The notes: generated from the letters alone by a model not told the origin. Counted from the stretch's first letter, positions 39,590 to 50,066 are shown. The stretch: DNA of 64,000 nucleotides from Flavimobilis rhizosphaerae (GCF_014852685.1 NZ_JACZDF010000003.1:124001-188000); one strand, 5' to 3'. Program-made: numbers and translations.

Positions 39590-40627
39590 TCAGTCCCGCG
39601 GCGCCGTCGTCGTCCGCCGCACGACGAGCGTTGTCGGGAACGCCGCCGCACCCTGCACGTCCTCTACGCGCCGCGGCTCCGCTCCGATGAGACCGAGCAT
39701 GATGCCCGCCGCCGCCGCCCCCTGCGCCTCGACCGGCTGCGCCATCGTCGTGAGCCCCACGAGCTCCGAGATCTCATGACCGTCGACCCCGACGATCGAC
39801 ACGTCCTCCGGGACCCGCAGCCCCCGCTCCCGCGCCGCGAGCAGCGCCCCCATCGCCATCTCGTCCGACGCGACGAAGATCGCCGTGAGCTCCGGGTGCC
39901 GGTCGAGCAACCGGTGCGTCGACGCGGTGCCGCCCTCGATGTCGAAAAAGCCGAACTCCTCCCACGTCGGCTCGACCTCGATCCCGACGTCACGCAGCGC
40001 ACTCGCCCACCCGAGCCGCCGGTCGACCGGCGGCGTCCAGCTCCTGAGATCGTCCGGCGTCCCCGTGATATGTCCGATCCGCCGGTGGCCCAGCCCGATG
40101 AGATAGTGCGTCGCCGCCCGCGCGAGCCCCACGTCGTCGATCCCCACGACCGGGTGGTCGCCCCGACCCGTGCCGACGAAGACGATCGGCACGCCGAGCG
40201 CCTCGAGCGCCGCCACCTCCGCAGGCTCGAGCGGCAGACCCACGACGAGGATCCCGTCGACCCGCCGTCGCAGCACCTCCGGATCCACGCGCGGCGTCCT
40301 GCCCTGCTCCGAGACCGCGAACGAGTACAGCAGCGCGTCATACCCCGCAGCACGCAGCCGACGCTCCGCACCCTCGATGACGTTCGAGAAGTACCACCGG
40401 TTGATCCACGGCGTCAGCAGACCGATCGTGCGCGTCCGCCCCGTCGCGAGCGCCGCCGCCGATGGCGACGCGCGGTAGCCGAGCCGCCGCGCCGCAACCT
40501 CGACGCGCGCACGCGTCGCCTCCGAGACGTTCGGCATGCCACGCAGCGCGCGCGACACCGTCGCGGTCGACACCCCGGCCTCCCGCGCCACGTCCTCGAT
40601 GCCGTGCGCCATGCGTGAAGTGTCCAC
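39590..40627 (-). CDS. LacI-family transcriptional regulator of the sugar importer
   Basis: A 345-residue repressor. The helix-turn-helix plus hinge is at the N-terminus (IEDVAREAGVSTATVSRALR, then LGYRASPSAAALA), followed by a periplasmic-binding-protein-like sensor domain. The GTG at 40627 has GGAGGG about 5 nt upstream; ATG 40612 is an alternative. Located directly upstream of the importer operon in the same orientation. Confidence 0.93.
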   Translation of the reverse strand: MDTSRMAHGIEDVAREAGVSTATVSRALRGMPNVSEATRARVEVAARRLGYRASPSAAALATGRTRTIGLLTPWINRWYFSNVIEGAERRLRAAGYDALLYSFAVSEQGRTPRVDPEVLRRRVDGILVVGLPLEPAEVAALEALGVPIVFVGTGRGDHPVVGIDDVGLARAATHYLIGLGHRRIGHITGTPDDLRSWTPPVDRRLGWASALRDVGIEVEPTWEEFGFFDIEGGTASTHRLLDRHPELTAIFVASDEMAMGALLAARERGLRVPEDVSIVGVDGHEISELVGLTTMAQPVEAQGAAAAGIMLGLIGAEPRRVEDVQGAAAFPTTLVVRRTTTAPRD

Positions 40628-40660
40628 CCTGCCCTCCGGGTCGCGCGACCCGGCCGCGCC

Positions 40661-41551
40661 TCAGTCCCGGCCCGCCACCAGGACGTCGTGGAGCACCGGC
40701 ACCGCACCGTCGTCCGTGATGGGACCCGTGACACGGTCCGCCACCGCAACCACCTCAGCGCTGGCGTGGCCCATCGCGACCCCCTGGGCGGCCCACGCGA
40801 GCATCTCCAAATCGTTGCCGCCGTCGCCAACCGCCACCGTCGCGTCCGCCCGCACCCCGAGCCGCACCCGCAACGCCTCAAGAGCCGACGCCTTCGTCAC
40901 GCCGTGCGGCGCCACGTCGAACCAGCGCGACCCCGCGATCGTGAAGTGCGCAACGTTCAAGCCCAGCAACGCGAGCTCCGGCTCTACCTGAGGGTGGTTC
41001 TCCGTGACGTCCACGGCGCAGATCCGCGTCGTCTCGACCCCCTCCAACGCGGCCAAGTCGGTGATCTTCTGCTCACCCATGACCGTGCTCGTCGGAAAAC
41101 CAGCATTCACCCAGTACCCCACGCCGACCTCCTCGACCGCAAACAGCGTCGAGGGCATCCGCGACAAGAGCACCGCGAGCGCCCGCTCGGGTCGAAACAT
41201 CGCTGCATGCGTCACCTGGAACGAGCCGTCAGGGCGCAACATCGCCGTCGCCGACCCGTTGGCCGCCACCAACGGCGTCCCCACCAGGCCCAGCTCTGCC
41301 GCGACGGGCAAGAGCGCGATCAAAGGCCGTCCCGTCGCCAGGACGACGTGATGCCCCTCCGCCCGCAACGCAGCAACCGCCATGCTCACCTCGGCCGACA
41401 GATACCCGTCTTCCGACATGATCGTGCCGTCGACATCCAGCGCGACAAGGAAGCGCTCCTCGCCCCGCAACCGCGGCAGCTCGAGCGGCTCGCCGAAGCG
41501 CTCGTAGTCCGACGCCGAGCGCAGCCGCGGCGCCGAACCCGGGAACGTCAC
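40661..41551 (-). CDS. HAD-superfamily hydrolase, Cof type
   Basis: A 296-residue phosphatase of the Cof/YbjI branch. Motif I is [10 protein letters not shown], motif [10 protein letters not shown], and motif [13 protein letters not shown]; a large C2-type cap domain lies between. Likely acts on sugar phosphates or flavin/nucleotide phosphates. Its GTG overlaps the serS stop (GTGA), so it is translated from the serS message. Confidence 0.9.
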   Translation of the reverse strand: MTFPGSAPRLRSASDYERFGEPLELPRLRGEERFLVALDVDGTIMSEDGYLSAEVSMAVAALRAEGHHVVLATGRPLIALLPVAAELGLVGTPLVAANGSATAMLRPDGSFQVTHAAMFRPERALAVLLSRMPSTLFAVEEVGVGYWVNAGFPTSTVMGEQKITDLAALEGVETTRICAVDVTENHPQVEPELALLGLNVAHFTIAGSRWFDVAPHGVTKASALEALRVRLGVRADATVAVGDGGNDLEMLAWAAQGVAMGHASAEVVAVADRVTGPITDDGAVPVLHDVLVAGRD

Positions 41552-42837
41552 GCGCCCGCCGGGCTGAGCACCTCGAGTCCACCGAGATACGGCCGCAGCC
41601 CCTCGGGCACCCGCACCGACCCGTCGGGCAGCTGGTGGTTCTCGAGGATCGCGACGATCCAGCGGGTCGTCGCGAGCGTGCCGTTGAGCGTCGCAACCGC
41701 ACGCATCTCCGAGCGGCCGTCACGCTCGACGCGCTCCCGCACACCGAGACGCCTGGCCTGGAACGTCGTGCAGTTCGACGTCGACGTGAGCTCGAGGAAA
41801 CGCTGCTGCGTCGGCAGCCACGCCTCGCAATCGAACTTCCGCGCGGCCGACGAGCCGAGGTCGCCCGCCGCTGTGTCGATGACCCGGTAGGGAAGCTCGA
41901 CGAGCGCGAGCATCTCCTCCTCCATCGCGAGCAGGCGCGCGTGCTCGGCCGCCGCGTCCTCGACGCGCGCGTACGAGAACATCTCGACCTTGTGGAACTG
42001 GTGGACACGGATGATGCCGCGCGTGTCCTTGCCGTACGAGCCGGCCTCGCGGCGGTAGCACGCGCTCCATCCGGCGTAACGCAGCGGCCCCTCCGAGAGG
42101 TCGACGACCTCGTTCGCGTGGTAGCCCGCGAGCGCGACCTCCGACGTCCCCACGAGGTACTGGTCGTCCGCGCCGAGGTAGTAGATCTCGTCCGCGTGAG
42201 CGCCGAGGAAGCCCGTGCCGCGCATGATCTCCGGGTTGACGATCGTCGGCGTGATCATCGGCGTGAAGCCGTGCTCGACCGCCTTGGCGACCGCCGCGTT
42301 GAGGAGCGCGAGCTCGAGGCGCGCGCCGATGCCCGTGAGGTAGTAAAAGCGCGAGCCCGAGACCTTCGCGCCGCGCTCGGTGTCGATCGCGCGGAGCATC
42401 TCGCCGAGCTCGAGGTGGTCGCGTGGCTCGAAGCCCTCCGCGGCGAAGTCGCGGGGCGTGCCGACCTCCTTGACGACGACGAAGTCGTCCTCGCCGCCCG
42501 CCGGCACACCGTCGAGGACGACGTTGGAGATCTGCAGGAGCAGCTCGTCGAGCCGGGCCGACGCGGCGCCCGCCTCGGCCTCGCGGGCCTTGACGTTCTC
42601 CGCGAGCTCCTTCGTGTGGCGCAGCAGCTCGGCGCGCTCCTCGGGCGAGGACGCCTGCGCGACCTTCTTGCCGTGCGCCTTCTGTTCGGCACGCAGCTGC
42701 TCGAACTCGGCGAGCGACGAGCGGCGCAGCGCGTCGGCGTCGAGCACCGCGTCGACGAGGGCGGGGTCGTCGCCGCGCGCCACCTGGGAGGCACGCACGA
42801 CGTCGGGCTGGTCGCGCAGGAGCTTGAGATCGATCAC
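41548..42837 (-). CDS. serS: Seryl-tRNA synthetase
   Basis: Class II aminoacyl-tRNA synthetase of 429 residues that charges tRNA-Ser. An N-terminal antiparallel coiled-coil arm (about 30-105) binds the long variable arm of tRNA-Ser. Motif 2 is [20 protein letters not shown] and motif 3 lies near the end ([19 protein letters not shown]). The GTG start stands 6 nt after a TATCCT hexamer with no spaced ribosome site, so the message is probably leaderless. No T-box is visible. Confidence 0.96.
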   Translation of the reverse strand: MIDLKLLRDQPDVVRASQVARGDDPALVDAVLDADALRRSSLAEFEQLRAEQKAHGKKVAQASSPEERAELLRHTKELAENVKAREAEAGAASARLDELLLQISNVVLDGVPAGGEDDFVVVKEVGTPRDFAAEGFEPRDHLELGEMLRAIDTERGAKVSGSRFYYLTGIGARLELALLNAAVAKAVEHGFTPMITPTIVNPEIMRGTGFLGAHADEIYYLGADDQYLVGTSEVALAGYHANEVVDLSEGPLRYAGWSACYRREAGSYGKDTRGIIRVHQFHKVEMFSYARVEDAAAEHARLLAMEEEMLALVELPYRVIDTAAGDLGSSAARKFDCEAWLPTQQRFLELTSTSNCTTFQARRLGVRERVERDGRSEMRAVATLNGTLATTRWIVAILENHQLPDGSVRVPEGLRPYLGGLEVLSPAGA

Positions 42838-42843
42838 CCCCCG

Positions 42844-42893
42844 AGGATACCGGTCTGCCGCAGGGGGCTCCGGCGCGCTCGCAGCGCTATCGT
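42844..42893. promoter_or_regulatory. Divergent leaderless promoters of serS and the lipid kinase
   Basis: TATCCT (minus strand, 42849-42844) lies 6 nt before the serS GTG, and TATCGT (plus strand, 42888-42893) lies 6 nt before the lipid-kinase ATG. The start codons are only 62 bp apart. Confidence 0.55.
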
Positions 42894-42899
42894 CGCTGC

Positions 42900-44012
42900 A
42901 TGGAGACGATGTCGGGCTGGGAGATCTTCTGGATCGTGCTCGCGGTGGCCCTCGCGGCCGGTGCGTTCGTCCTGTCGTTTCTCACCTGGCGTGCACGTCA
43001 CCTCGTCCGCGCCCCGCACCCCGCTGGACCTGTCCCGACGCCCGAGACCGAGCGGCGCCTCGTCGCGTTCGTCGCCAACCCGTCGAAACCTGACGTCGCC
43101 GCCCTGCGCGACCCCGTCGAGAGGGCGTGCCGCGGGCTCGGCCTCGAGCCCCTGTGGCTCGAGACGACCGTCGACGACCCGGGCACGGGCCAGGCGCGCG
43201 CCGCGCTCGAGGCGGGCGCCGAGGTCGTCGTCGCCGCCGGGGGCGACGGCACGGTGCGTGCCGTCGCGACGGCGCTCCAGGGGACCGGAACCCCCATGGG
43301 CCTCCTCCCCGTCGGCACCGGCAACCTCCTCGCCCGCAACCTCGACATCCCCGTGACCGACCTCGCCAGGTCGCTCGAGATCGCGCTCGAGGGCCGCGAC
43401 CGGCCGATCGACGTCGCGTGGCTTCGCGTCACCGACGCCCCGTCCGGGGACGACGCCGCCGAGGTCGGCACCGACCACATCTTCCTCGTCATCGCGGGCA
43501 TCGGCTTCGACGCCGCGATGATCGCGGACACCGACACGACGCTCAAGGCGAAGGTCGGCTGGATCGCCTACTTCCTCGGCGGGATCCGGCACCTCCACGG
43601 GCGTCGTCTCGAGGCGCATGTCGAGCTCGACGAGAGCCGCCGCGCGTCGATGAAGCTCCGCACCCTGCTCGTCGGCAACTGCGGCCGCCTGCCCGGCGGC
43701 ATCACGCTCCTGCCCGGCGCCCTCGTCGACGACGGCATCCTCGACATCGCCGCGATCGACACCCGTGGCGGCGTCGCGGGTTGGGCGCAGCTCTTCGGCG
43801 AGGTCGTCATGCAGGGCCTCGGCGTTCAGCCTCTCAGCACGACGAAGATCGGCCGCATCGACCACACCCAGGCCAAGCACGTCGAGATCCGCGTTCCGGG
43901 CGGCGCCCAGGCCCAGGTCGACGGTGACACGGTCGGCATCGCGACCGCGATCGAGTGCCGCGTCGACCCGGGCGGGCTCGTCGTGCGCGTCCCCCGCACG
44001 ATCACGCTCTGA
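42900..44012 (+). CDS. Diacylglycerol/lipid kinase family protein
   Basis: The 370 residues contain one N-terminal membrane helix (about 7-28) and a DAGK catalytic domain: phosphate/nucleotide loop [17 protein letters not shown] and [17 protein letters not shown]. It would phosphorylate diacylglycerol or a related lipid at the cytoplasmic face of the membrane. The N-terminal anchor is not typical of soluble DgkB. Predicted leaderless. Confidence 0.9.
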   Translation: METMSGWEIFWIVLAVALAAGAFVLSFLTWRARHLVRAPHPAGPVPTPETERRLVAFVANPSKPDVAALRDPVERACRGLGLEPLWLETTVDDPGTGQARAALEAGAEVVVAAGGDGTVRAVATALQGTGTPMGLLPVGTGNLLARNLDIPVTDLARSLEIALEGRDRPIDVAWLRVTDAPSGDDAAEVGTDHIFLVIAGIGFDAAMIADTDTTLKAKVGWIAYFLGGIRHLHGRRLEAHVELDESRRASMKLRTLLVGNCGRLPGGITLLPGALVDDGILDIAAIDTRGGVAGWAQLFGEVVMQGLGVQPLSTTKIGRIDHTQAKHVEIRVPGGAQAQVDGDTVGIATAIECRVDPGGLVVRVPRTITL

Positions 44013-44083
44013 CCCGTGCGAGCCGCCGCGCGTCCCGCACGGGACGTGCACGCGAACCCCGCGTTCACGCCGCGGACCGCCCG

Positions 44084-44089
44084 TAGGCT
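44084..44089 (+). promoter_or_regulatory. -10 element of a leaderless promoter
   Basis: TAGGCT lies 7 nt upstream of the GTG at 44097. GAGG in the spacer could also act as a ribosome site. Confidence 0.45.
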
Positions 44090-44096
44090 GAGGTCC

Positions 44097-46277
44097 GTGC
44101 GTGCCCTCCTCCTCAGCGTCCTTGCCGTGGCCCTCGTCGCCGTGGCGCCGGTCGCGGCCGTGGCCGCCCCCGGCGGCACCGCCCCCGACGTCGTCCTTCT
44201 CGGCACGACAGGGCTGCAGTGGGAGGACGTCGACCCGACGACGACGCCCGCGCTCCACGACCTCGCGACCCGGGGCGCCCTCGGCTCGACCGCGGTCCGG
44301 TCGCTCCGCACCTCGACGTGCCCCGCTGACGGCTGGCTCTCGCTCTCGGCCGCGACGCGCGCCGTCGACGTCGACCTGCGCGGCTCGTCGGGCGTCGACC
44401 TCCTGCCCTTCGGCGACTGCCGTGCCCTCACCGACCCGGGTGCCGACGGCCGCATCCCCGCGTGGGACGTCTTCACGTCGGTCGACGCTCGCGGCTCCTA
44501 CGGGGCCGTGCCCGGGACGGTCGGGGACGCGCTCACCTCCGCCGGCCGGACGACGGCCGCGCTCGGCCCGGGCGCCGCGATCGCGCTCGCCGGGACCGAC
44601 GGTCGCGTCACCGGCACGTACGCCCCCGTCGACCCGGCCGACGCCGCCGCGCTCTCGGCCGCGACGGCCGACGCCCTCGCGCACTCCGACGTCGTCGTCG
44701 TCGACCTCGGCGCCGTCCGCGGGACGACCGCGGCAGAGCGTGCCCCGTCCCTCGCGCTCGTCGAGCAGGCCGCAGCCGTCGTGCGCGACGCCCTCGACGC
44801 GTCGGCACCGACGACGCTCCTCGTCGCGTCAGTCGCCGACGCCTTCGCCGCGCCCCGCCTCCAGGTCGGCGCCGCCTCCGGACCCGGCGTCGGCTCGCCC
44901 GCTGCCGGGTCCGCGCTCACGAGCGCGTCGACACGTCAGCCGGGCTACGTCATCACCGCGGACTGGGCGCGCACGCTCCTCGCCGCCGCGGGCGCCGACG
45001 GCGGCGTCCGCACGACGGGCGCCGTCGTCACCGGTTCCGACACAGGTCGCTCGGCACCCGACGCGATCGCCGCGGCACGGGACGACTCCGTGCGCACCGT
45101 GGCCGTCCGCGCGCTCGTGAGCCCGCACTACGTCGGCTATGCGCTCCTCATCGTCACACCCGTCCTCCTCGCCGGTCTCGTCGTCCGCAGGCGCACGAAC
45201 CGCGGGCCGTCGCCGCGCACGACGCGGGCCGTCCACGTCGCGGCGCTCGTCGGCGCCGCCGTGCCGCTCGCCGCGACGCTCGCGGGCCTCGTCCCGTGGT
45301 GGCGCACTCAGATCCCCTGGGTGACGCTCGTCGGCATCGTCGTCACCCTCGCCGCCGTCACCGCGGGGCTCGCGCTCGCACGGCCGGTCGCCCGGACGAC
45401 GCTCGGCGGCGTCGGGCTCGTCGCGGGGCTCACCGTTCTCGTGCTCGTCGCGGACGTCCTTACCGGTTCGCGCCTCCAGCTCAACGGCGTCATCGGCACG
45501 CAGGCCCTCGTCGCGGGACGCTTCTACGGCGTCAACAACACGAGCTTCGCGCTGCTCGGCGCGGCAACGCCGTTCCTCGGCGTCGCCCTCGCCTCCCCGC
45601 TCGTCGCGCGCGGCCGCAGGCGGCTCGGCGCGCTCGTCGCCGTCGCGACCGGACTCGTCGTCGTCATCGTCGACGGGCTGCCGTCGCTCGGTGCCGATTT
45701 CGGCGGGCCGCCCGCGCTCGTCCCGGGCATCGCGGTGACCGCGCTGCTCGTCGCCGGCGTGCGGCTCACGTGGCAGCGCGTGCTCGGTGTGCTCGGCGCC
45801 GGGGCGGTCGTCGTCGCGGCGTTCGCAATCGCGGACTGGCTGCGGCCCGAGGCCGCCCGCACGCACCTCGGCGCGTTCGTCCAGCAGGTGCTCGACGGCG
45901 AGGGTCTCGACGTCGTCGCACGCAAGCTGTCGCAGAACATCGGGGGGATCATCTCGTCGCCCGCGGCGATCGCGGGCGTCATCGTCGGCGGACTGCTCCT
46001 GTGGGCCGGCTTCCGGTGGCGCGTCCTTCCTGTCGAACCCGTGCGCGAGACCGTCGTGGCCCAGCCGCTCGTCGGCGCTGCCCTCGCGGGCGCGTGCACG
46101 ACGCTCGCCCTCGGGTTCGCCGTCAACGACTCCGGGATCCTCGTGCCGCTCGTCGGGCTCGCGCTCGTCATCCCCCTCGTCCTCGCCGAATGGACGAGCC
46201 ACCTGCGAGGCCGTGCGGCGCAGGCCGGGGCGGTCGGCATCTCGCGCTCGACCAGCGCCACCCCCGACGCCTCGTAG
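44097..46277 (+). CDS. Large membrane protein with alkaline-phosphatase-like ectodomain
   Basis: The 726 residues begin with a signal peptide (ALLLSVLAVALVAVAPVAAV). An extracytoplasmic domain of about 320 residues reads like a degenerate alkaline phosphatase/sulfatase fold (APDVVLLGTTGLQWEDV, TTTPALHDLATRGALG, SDVVVVDLG). About ten membrane helices make up the C-terminal half. Catalytic metal ligands are not obvious. The GTG start is supported by the leaderless -10 and by the signal peptide beginning there. It lies upstream of a convergent glycosyltransferase; an envelope role is inferred. Confidence 0.75.
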   Translation: MRALLLSVLAVALVAVAPVAAVAAPGGTAPDVVLLGTTGLQWEDVDPTTTPALHDLATRGALGSTAVRSLRTSTCPADGWLSLSAATRAVDVDLRGSSGVDLLPFGDCRALTDPGADGRIPAWDVFTSVDARGSYGAVPGTVGDALTSAGRTTAALGPGAAIALAGTDGRVTGTYAPVDPADAAALSAATADALAHSDVVVVDLGAVRGTTAAERAPSLALVEQAAAVVRDALDASAPTTLLVASVADAFAAPRLQVGAASGPGVGSPAAGSALTSASTRQPGYVITADWARTLLAAAGADGGVRTTGAVVTGSDTGRSAPDAIAAARDDSVRTVAVRALVSPHYVGYALLIVTPVLLAGLVVRRRTNRGPSPRTTRAVHVAALVGAAVPLAATLAGLVPWWRTQIPWVTLVGIVVTLAAVTAGLALARPVARTTLGGVGLVAGLTVLVLVADVLTGSRLQLNGVIGTQALVAGRFYGVNNTSFALLGAATPFLGVALASPLVARGRRRLGALVAVATGLVVVIVDGLPSLGADFGGPPALVPGIAVTALLVAGVRLTWQRVLGVLGAGAVVVAAFAIADWLRPEAARTHLGAFVQQVLDGEGLDVVARKLSQNIGGIISSPAAIAGVIVGGLLLWAGFRWRVLPVEPVRETVVAQPLVGAALAGACTTLALGFAVNDSGILVPLVGLALVIPLVLAEWTSHLRGRAAQAGAVGISRSTSATPDAS

Positions 46278-46318
46278 TCTCTAGCACCGTCGAACGGTGC
46301 GGGAGGCCCACAAGTGCC
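46270..46318. repeat. Degenerate copy of the 49-bp palindrome family
   Basis: The core AGCACCGTCGAACGGTGC (46283-46300) is shared with the copies at 47320 and 57701; the outer arms have decayed (CTCGTAG left, CACAAGTG right). It lies between convergent genes. Confidence 0.55.
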
Positions 46319-46336
46319 GGCGGGGGCAGCTGCGCG

Positions 46337-47209
46337 TCAGACGCGCGGGGGGCGGCGGAAGGCGGACTTCACCTTCCGCGAATTGACCGCGAGCAGCACG
46401 TCCCGGTACTGCGCCGCACGGTGGAGGCTGCCCTTGAGGTCCTTCGCGGACGCGCGGTGCCGCAGGTCGCACGGGACCTCGACGGCGACGTACCCCTGCC
46501 GGACGAGGTCGATCGTCATGCCGGTCTCGACTCCCCAGCCGTGCGCGAGCGGCGTCGCGGCTTCGAACGCCTCACGCGTGAGGCAGCGCTGGCCCGAGAG
46601 CGGCTGCGTCGGGGTCCACCCAGTGAGGCTCGCGATGGCACGTCGCGCCGCGCCGACGACGATGCCGCGCCCGCCCGCGCCGGGCTGCGGCGGCAGGAGC
46701 GCGATCGACATGTCCGCGGCACCCTTGAGGACCGGTGCGATAAGCGGCGCGGTGTTGACGGCGGTCTCGCCGAGGTCGGCGTCGAGGAACAGCAGGAGCC
46801 TCGCGGGACGGTCGGCGGCGTCGCGCATCGCGACGACGCTCGCGCCCGTCTCCATGGCCGCGGCCTTGCCGCGGTTGTGCGGGTGGCGGACGACGACGGC
46901 GCCGGCCTCGCGCGCGACGTGCTGGGTGTCGTCGACCGAGCCGTCGTCGACGACGAGGACCATGTCGACGTACGGGATGGCGCGCGCAGCGCGCACGGTC
47001 GCCGCGATACGCCGCGCCTCGTCCTTCGCCGGGATGACGACGGCGACCCGCTGGCGGCCGCGGGCAGTGCCACCCTCGGGACGAGGAGTCCGGGCCACGG
47101 GAAGCTCTGTGAGGTCGCGCGCAGGAGGCCGTCCGCTCGGCTCGGCGACGCCGTCGTCACCCTGTCCGCGGACGTCGTCGGCACTCTGGGGGCCACGCGC
47201 ACTTTCCAC
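46337..47209 (-). CDS. Family 2 glycosyltransferase
   Basis: A 290-residue GT2 enzyme of the type that transfers sugar from a nucleotide donor to a lipid or polymer acceptor. The N-terminal 50 residues are disordered, then VAVVIPAKDEARRIAATVRA, VLVVDDGSVDDT, HNRGKAAAM, the metal-binding LLLFLDADLGE, and acceptor-side PLSGQRCLTREAFE. No membrane helix is seen. The GTG at 47209 is preferred: it is 6 nt after TAGGCT, while the GTG at 47215 would overlap no spacer at all. Flanked on both sides by related long hairpins. Confidence 0.88.
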   Translation of the reverse strand: MESARGPQSADDVRGQGDDGVAEPSGRPPARDLTELPVARTPRPEGGTARGRQRVAVVIPAKDEARRIAATVRAARAIPYVDMVLVVDDGSVDDTQHVAREAGAVVVRHPHNRGKAAAMETGASVVAMRDAADRPARLLLFLDADLGETAVNTAPLIAPVLKGAADMSIALLPPQPGAGGRGIVVGAARRAIASLTGWTPTQPLSGQRCLTREAFEAATPLAHGWGVETGMTIDLVRQGYVAVEVPCDLRHRASAKDLKGSLHRAAQYRDVLLAVNSRKVKSAFRRPPRV

Positions 47210-47319
47210 AGTCACAGCCTAGTGGAGACCACGAACCGATGCAGAATCGGGCCCGAGCGTCAAGACAACGCAAAATCGGTGGCGTGGCGCGGAGGCGCCC
47301 CACACCCGGCCCTCCCGCC

Positions 47320-47368
47320 GACTCGGAGGTCTGGAGCACCGTCGAACGGCCCTCCAGACCTCCGAGTC
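47320..47368. repeat. Long hairpin, copy of the 49-bp palindrome family
   Basis: GACTCGGAGGTCTGGAG and CTCCAGACCTCCGAGTC pair perfectly for 17 bp, with a core CACCGTCGAACGGCC. It lies 10 bp past the stop of the DUF5926 gene. Confidence 0.75.
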
Positions 47369-47378
47369 GATCGAGGGA

Positions 47379-48209
47379 TCAACGGAGCGAGACCTGGCGC
47401 GCCACGATGCCCGCGCGGGCACGCCGCTCGTCGGAGGTAAGCGGCTCGGTGCTCGCGATCGCAGCCTCGAGGCGCGGACGCATCTCCTCCGCGAGCTGCT
47501 CAAGCTCCTCGAGCGTCACGCCGTCGGCGACGTCCCACACCGGCACGACGATCCCGCACGCACGGAAGATGCCGAGGAAGCGCGACGTCCCGAGCGCCGA
47601 CTCGCGCTTCGCGTGGAGGCGCGCGACACCGTCGACGAGACGGTCCTCGTCGACCGCCATCGACCAGCGCAGGTAACGACGCTTGCCGAAGGTCGCGAGA
47701 TACGCCGAGTCGACGCCCGCAAGCTGCTCCGTCGGGATGATCGACTCCGCCGCGTCGTCGAGCGCCTTGCGGAGGTCGCCGTCGATCGGCTGGTCCGCGC
47801 CGAACCAGTAGTCGAAACCGTCGTGCAGCGTCACCGCGAACGGCACCGACGCGTCGAGGACGTCCTGGAGGCGCGGGCCGTCCTCAGCGGGCGTCTCGAC
47901 GTGCGTGAGCGACGTGCCAGGCTCGGAGTCGAGGATCGCGAGGAGGTTCGCCGCGAGCGTCCGGGAGAGGTCACCGCCACCAAGGACGTTCTGCAGCGCG
48001 AGCAGCACGGTGCCGTCGGTGCGGTGCAGCGCGGGCCAGCCGTCGGGCAGCGACGTCGTCACGACGATGTCGCGCGCACCGTGCTCGGCGGTCGTACGGG
48101 CGGTCGCGGTCGCGGCCGGGACGATCTCGCGGAGCGCGACCCAGTCGGCCTCACCGGGGAGGTTCTCGAACGGGCGCAGCACGAGCGCGGGGGAGGAGTT
48201 CTTCGCCAT
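47379..48209 (-). CDS. DUF5926 family protein
   Basis: A 276-residue cytoplasmic protein of an actinobacteria-restricted family (DUF5926). Typical stretches are LVLRPFENLPGEADWVALRE and the C-terminal ARAGIVARQVSLR. No catalytic motif is apparent. The ATG at 48209 lies 7 nt after TACGCT, another probable leaderless message. The longer frame upstream has no family-like residues. Confidence 0.78.
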   Translation of the reverse strand: MAKNSSPALVLRPFENLPGEADWVALREIVPAATATARTTAEHGARDIVVTTSLPDGWPALHRTDGTVLLALQNVLGGGDLSRTLAANLLAILDSEPGTSLTHVETPAEDGPRLQDVLDASVPFAVTLHDGFDYWFGADQPIDGDLRKALDDAAESIIPTEQLAGVDSAYLATFGKRRYLRWSMAVDEDRLVDGVARLHAKRESALGTSRFLGIFRACGIVVPVWDVADGVTLEELEQLAEEMRPRLEAAIASTEPLTSDERRARAGIVARQVSLR

Positions 48210-48313
48210 GCGCACCAGCGTACCGACGCCACGGCCCTGCAACGGTTGCACCCCGTTGCGCAAGGGGCGGACGGGGCACGACGTGACCCATGTCGCAGTG
48301 GCAGGATCAGAGC

Positions 48314-49996
48314 ATGCATCCACGTGCCGGAACTGTCGCCCAGCCCGACGACCTCATCGATGTCGACGCCCTCCTCGCCGCGTACTACGACCGCGCGCCC
48401 GACCTCGACGACCCCGCCCAGCGCGTCGTCTTCGGGACCTCGGGCCACCGCGGCTCGAGCCTCGACGGCGCCTTCAACGAGGCGCACATCGTCGCGACCA
48501 CCCAGGCGATCGTCGAGTACCGCCGCAGCCAGGGCACCGACGGCCCCCTCTTCATCGGCCGCGACACGCACGCGCTGTCCGAGCCCGCGTTCCGCTCCGC
48601 GCTCGAGGTCCTCGCCGCGAACGACGTCGAGGTCCGCATCGACGCCCGCGACTCCTGGACCCCGACCCCCGCCGTCTCCCACGCGATCCTCCTCCACAAC
48701 GGCGCGACGACCGCGGACGGCGTCCGCACGCACGGCCCCGGCCTCGCCGACGGCATCGTCGTCACCCCGTCGCACAACCCCCCGCGCGACGGCGGCTTCA
48801 AGTACAACCCGCCGCACGGCGGCCCCGCCGACTCCGACGCGACGAAGATCATCGCCGCGCGCGCCAACGAGATCCTCGCGCAGGGCGTCGGCCAGGTCCG
48901 TCGCGTGTCCTACGAGGCCGCGCTCGCCGCGCCGACGACACGCAAGCACGACTACCTCACCGCGTACGTCGACGACCTCGGCTCCGTGCTGGACCTCGAC
49001 GCGATCCGCGCCGCGGGCGTGCGCATCGGCGCCGACCCCCTCGGCGGCGCCGCCGTCGAGTACTGGGGCGCGATCGGCGAGCGCTACGGGCTCGACCTCA
49101 CCGTCGTCAACCCGACCGTCGACCCCCGCTGGGCGTTCATGACGCTCGACTGGGACGGCAAGATCCGCATGGACTGCTCCTCCCCCAACGCCATGGCCTC
49201 GCTTGTCCACACGATGCGTCCCGCCGCCGGCGGCGCGGCCCCCTACGACATCGCGACGGGCAACGACGCAGACTCCGACCGCCACGGCATCGTCACCCCC
49301 GACGCGGGTCTCATGAACCCCAACCACTTCCTCGCCGTCGCGATCGACCACCTCTACGGCGGTGCACGCCCCGGCTGGCGGCCCGACGCGGCGATCGGCA
49401 AGACGCTCGTGAGCTCAGCCCTCGTCGACCGCGTCGCCGCCGGGCTCGGCCGGCGCCTCCTCGAGGTGCCCGTCGGCTTCAAGTGGTTCGTCCCCGGCCT
49501 GCTCTCCGGCGAGGTCGGCTTCGGCGGCGAGGAGTCCGCTGGCGCGTCCTTCCTCCGCAAGGACGGCACCGTGTGGTCGACCGACAAGGACGGCATCCTC
49601 CTCGCGCTGCTCGCCTCCGAGATCCAGGCGACGACCGGCAAGAGCCCCTCGCAGCGTCACGCCGAGCTCGTCGAGTCCTACGGCCAGAGCTGGTACGCGC
49701 GCGTCGACGCCGCCGCGACCCTCGAGGAGAAGGCGACGCTCGCCGCGCTCGACCCCTCGCAGGTCCGTTCGACCTCGCTCGCGGGCGAAGAGATCACCGC
49801 CAAGCTCACGTCGGCACCCGGCAACGGCGCGGCCATCGGCGGCCTCAAGGTGACGACCGAGAACGCGTGGTTCGCCGCGCGCCCGTCGGGCACGGAGAAC
49901 GTCTACAAGATCTACGCCGAGTCGTTCGTCTCCGCCGAGCACCTCACGCAGGTGCAGGAGGAGGCCAAGCAGGTCGTCGCGGACGCGCTCGGCTGA
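48314..49996 (+). CDS. pgm: Phosphoglucomutase (alpha-D-glucose-specific)
   Basis: Interconverts glucose-1-phosphate and glucose-6-phosphate; cytosolic, 560 residues. FGTSGHRGS is near the N-terminus, the phospho-Ser153 loop is [11 protein letters not shown], the metal-binding loop is [10 protein letters not shown], and the C-terminal phosphate site is [15 protein letters not shown]. The ATG at 48314 is chosen over 48290 because the protein then begins [10 protein letters not shown], like other Pgm proteins, and AGGA lies 8 nt upstream. Confidence 0.95.
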   Translation: MHPRAGTVAQPDDLIDVDALLAAYYDRAPDLDDPAQRVVFGTSGHRGSSLDGAFNEAHIVATTQAIVEYRRSQGTDGPLFIGRDTHALSEPAFRSALEVLAANDVEVRIDARDSWTPTPAVSHAILLHNGATTADGVRTHGPGLADGIVVTPSHNPPRDGGFKYNPPHGGPADSDATKIIAARANEILAQGVGQVRRVSYEAALAAPTTRKHDYLTAYVDDLGSVLDLDAIRAAGVRIGADPLGGAAVEYWGAIGERYGLDLTVVNPTVDPRWAFMTLDWDGKIRMDCSSPNAMASLVHTMRPAAGGAAPYDIATGNDADSDRHGIVTPDAGLMNPNHFLAVAIDHLYGGARPGWRPDAAIGKTLVSSALVDRVAAGLGRRLLEVPVGFKWFVPGLLSGEVGFGGEESAGASFLRKDGTVWSTDKDGILLALLASEIQATTGKSPSQRHAELVESYGQSWYARVDAAATLEEKATLAALDPSQVRSTSLAGEEITAKLTSAPGNGAAIGGLKVTTENAWFAARPSGTENVYKIYAESFVSAEHLTQVQEEAKQVVADALG

Positions 49997-50000
49997 GTCG

Positions 50001-50047
50001 TCTGTCGGGGCTGGTGCACACGGATCGTGTGCGCCAGCCCCGACAGA
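50001..50047. terminator. Long hairpin terminator between pgm and the GNAT gene
   Basis: TCTGTCGGGGCTGGTGCACACG pairs with CGTGTGCGCCAGCCCCGACAGA at 21 of 22 positions, the exception being a G-U type pair; loop GAT. It lies between convergent genes. Confidence 0.8.
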
Positions 50048-50066
50048 TGTGCTGCAGGACGCTGCG

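Noticed and set aside
42838-42900. T-box riboswitch upstream of serS
   Set aside because: Only 62 bp to the divergent gene, and the start codon appears leaderless; no T-box sequence.
48290-48313. Upstream ATG of pgm at 48290
   Set aside because: Adds eight residues not typical of Pgm; the ATG at 48314 gives the family N-terminus and has AGGA at a good distance.
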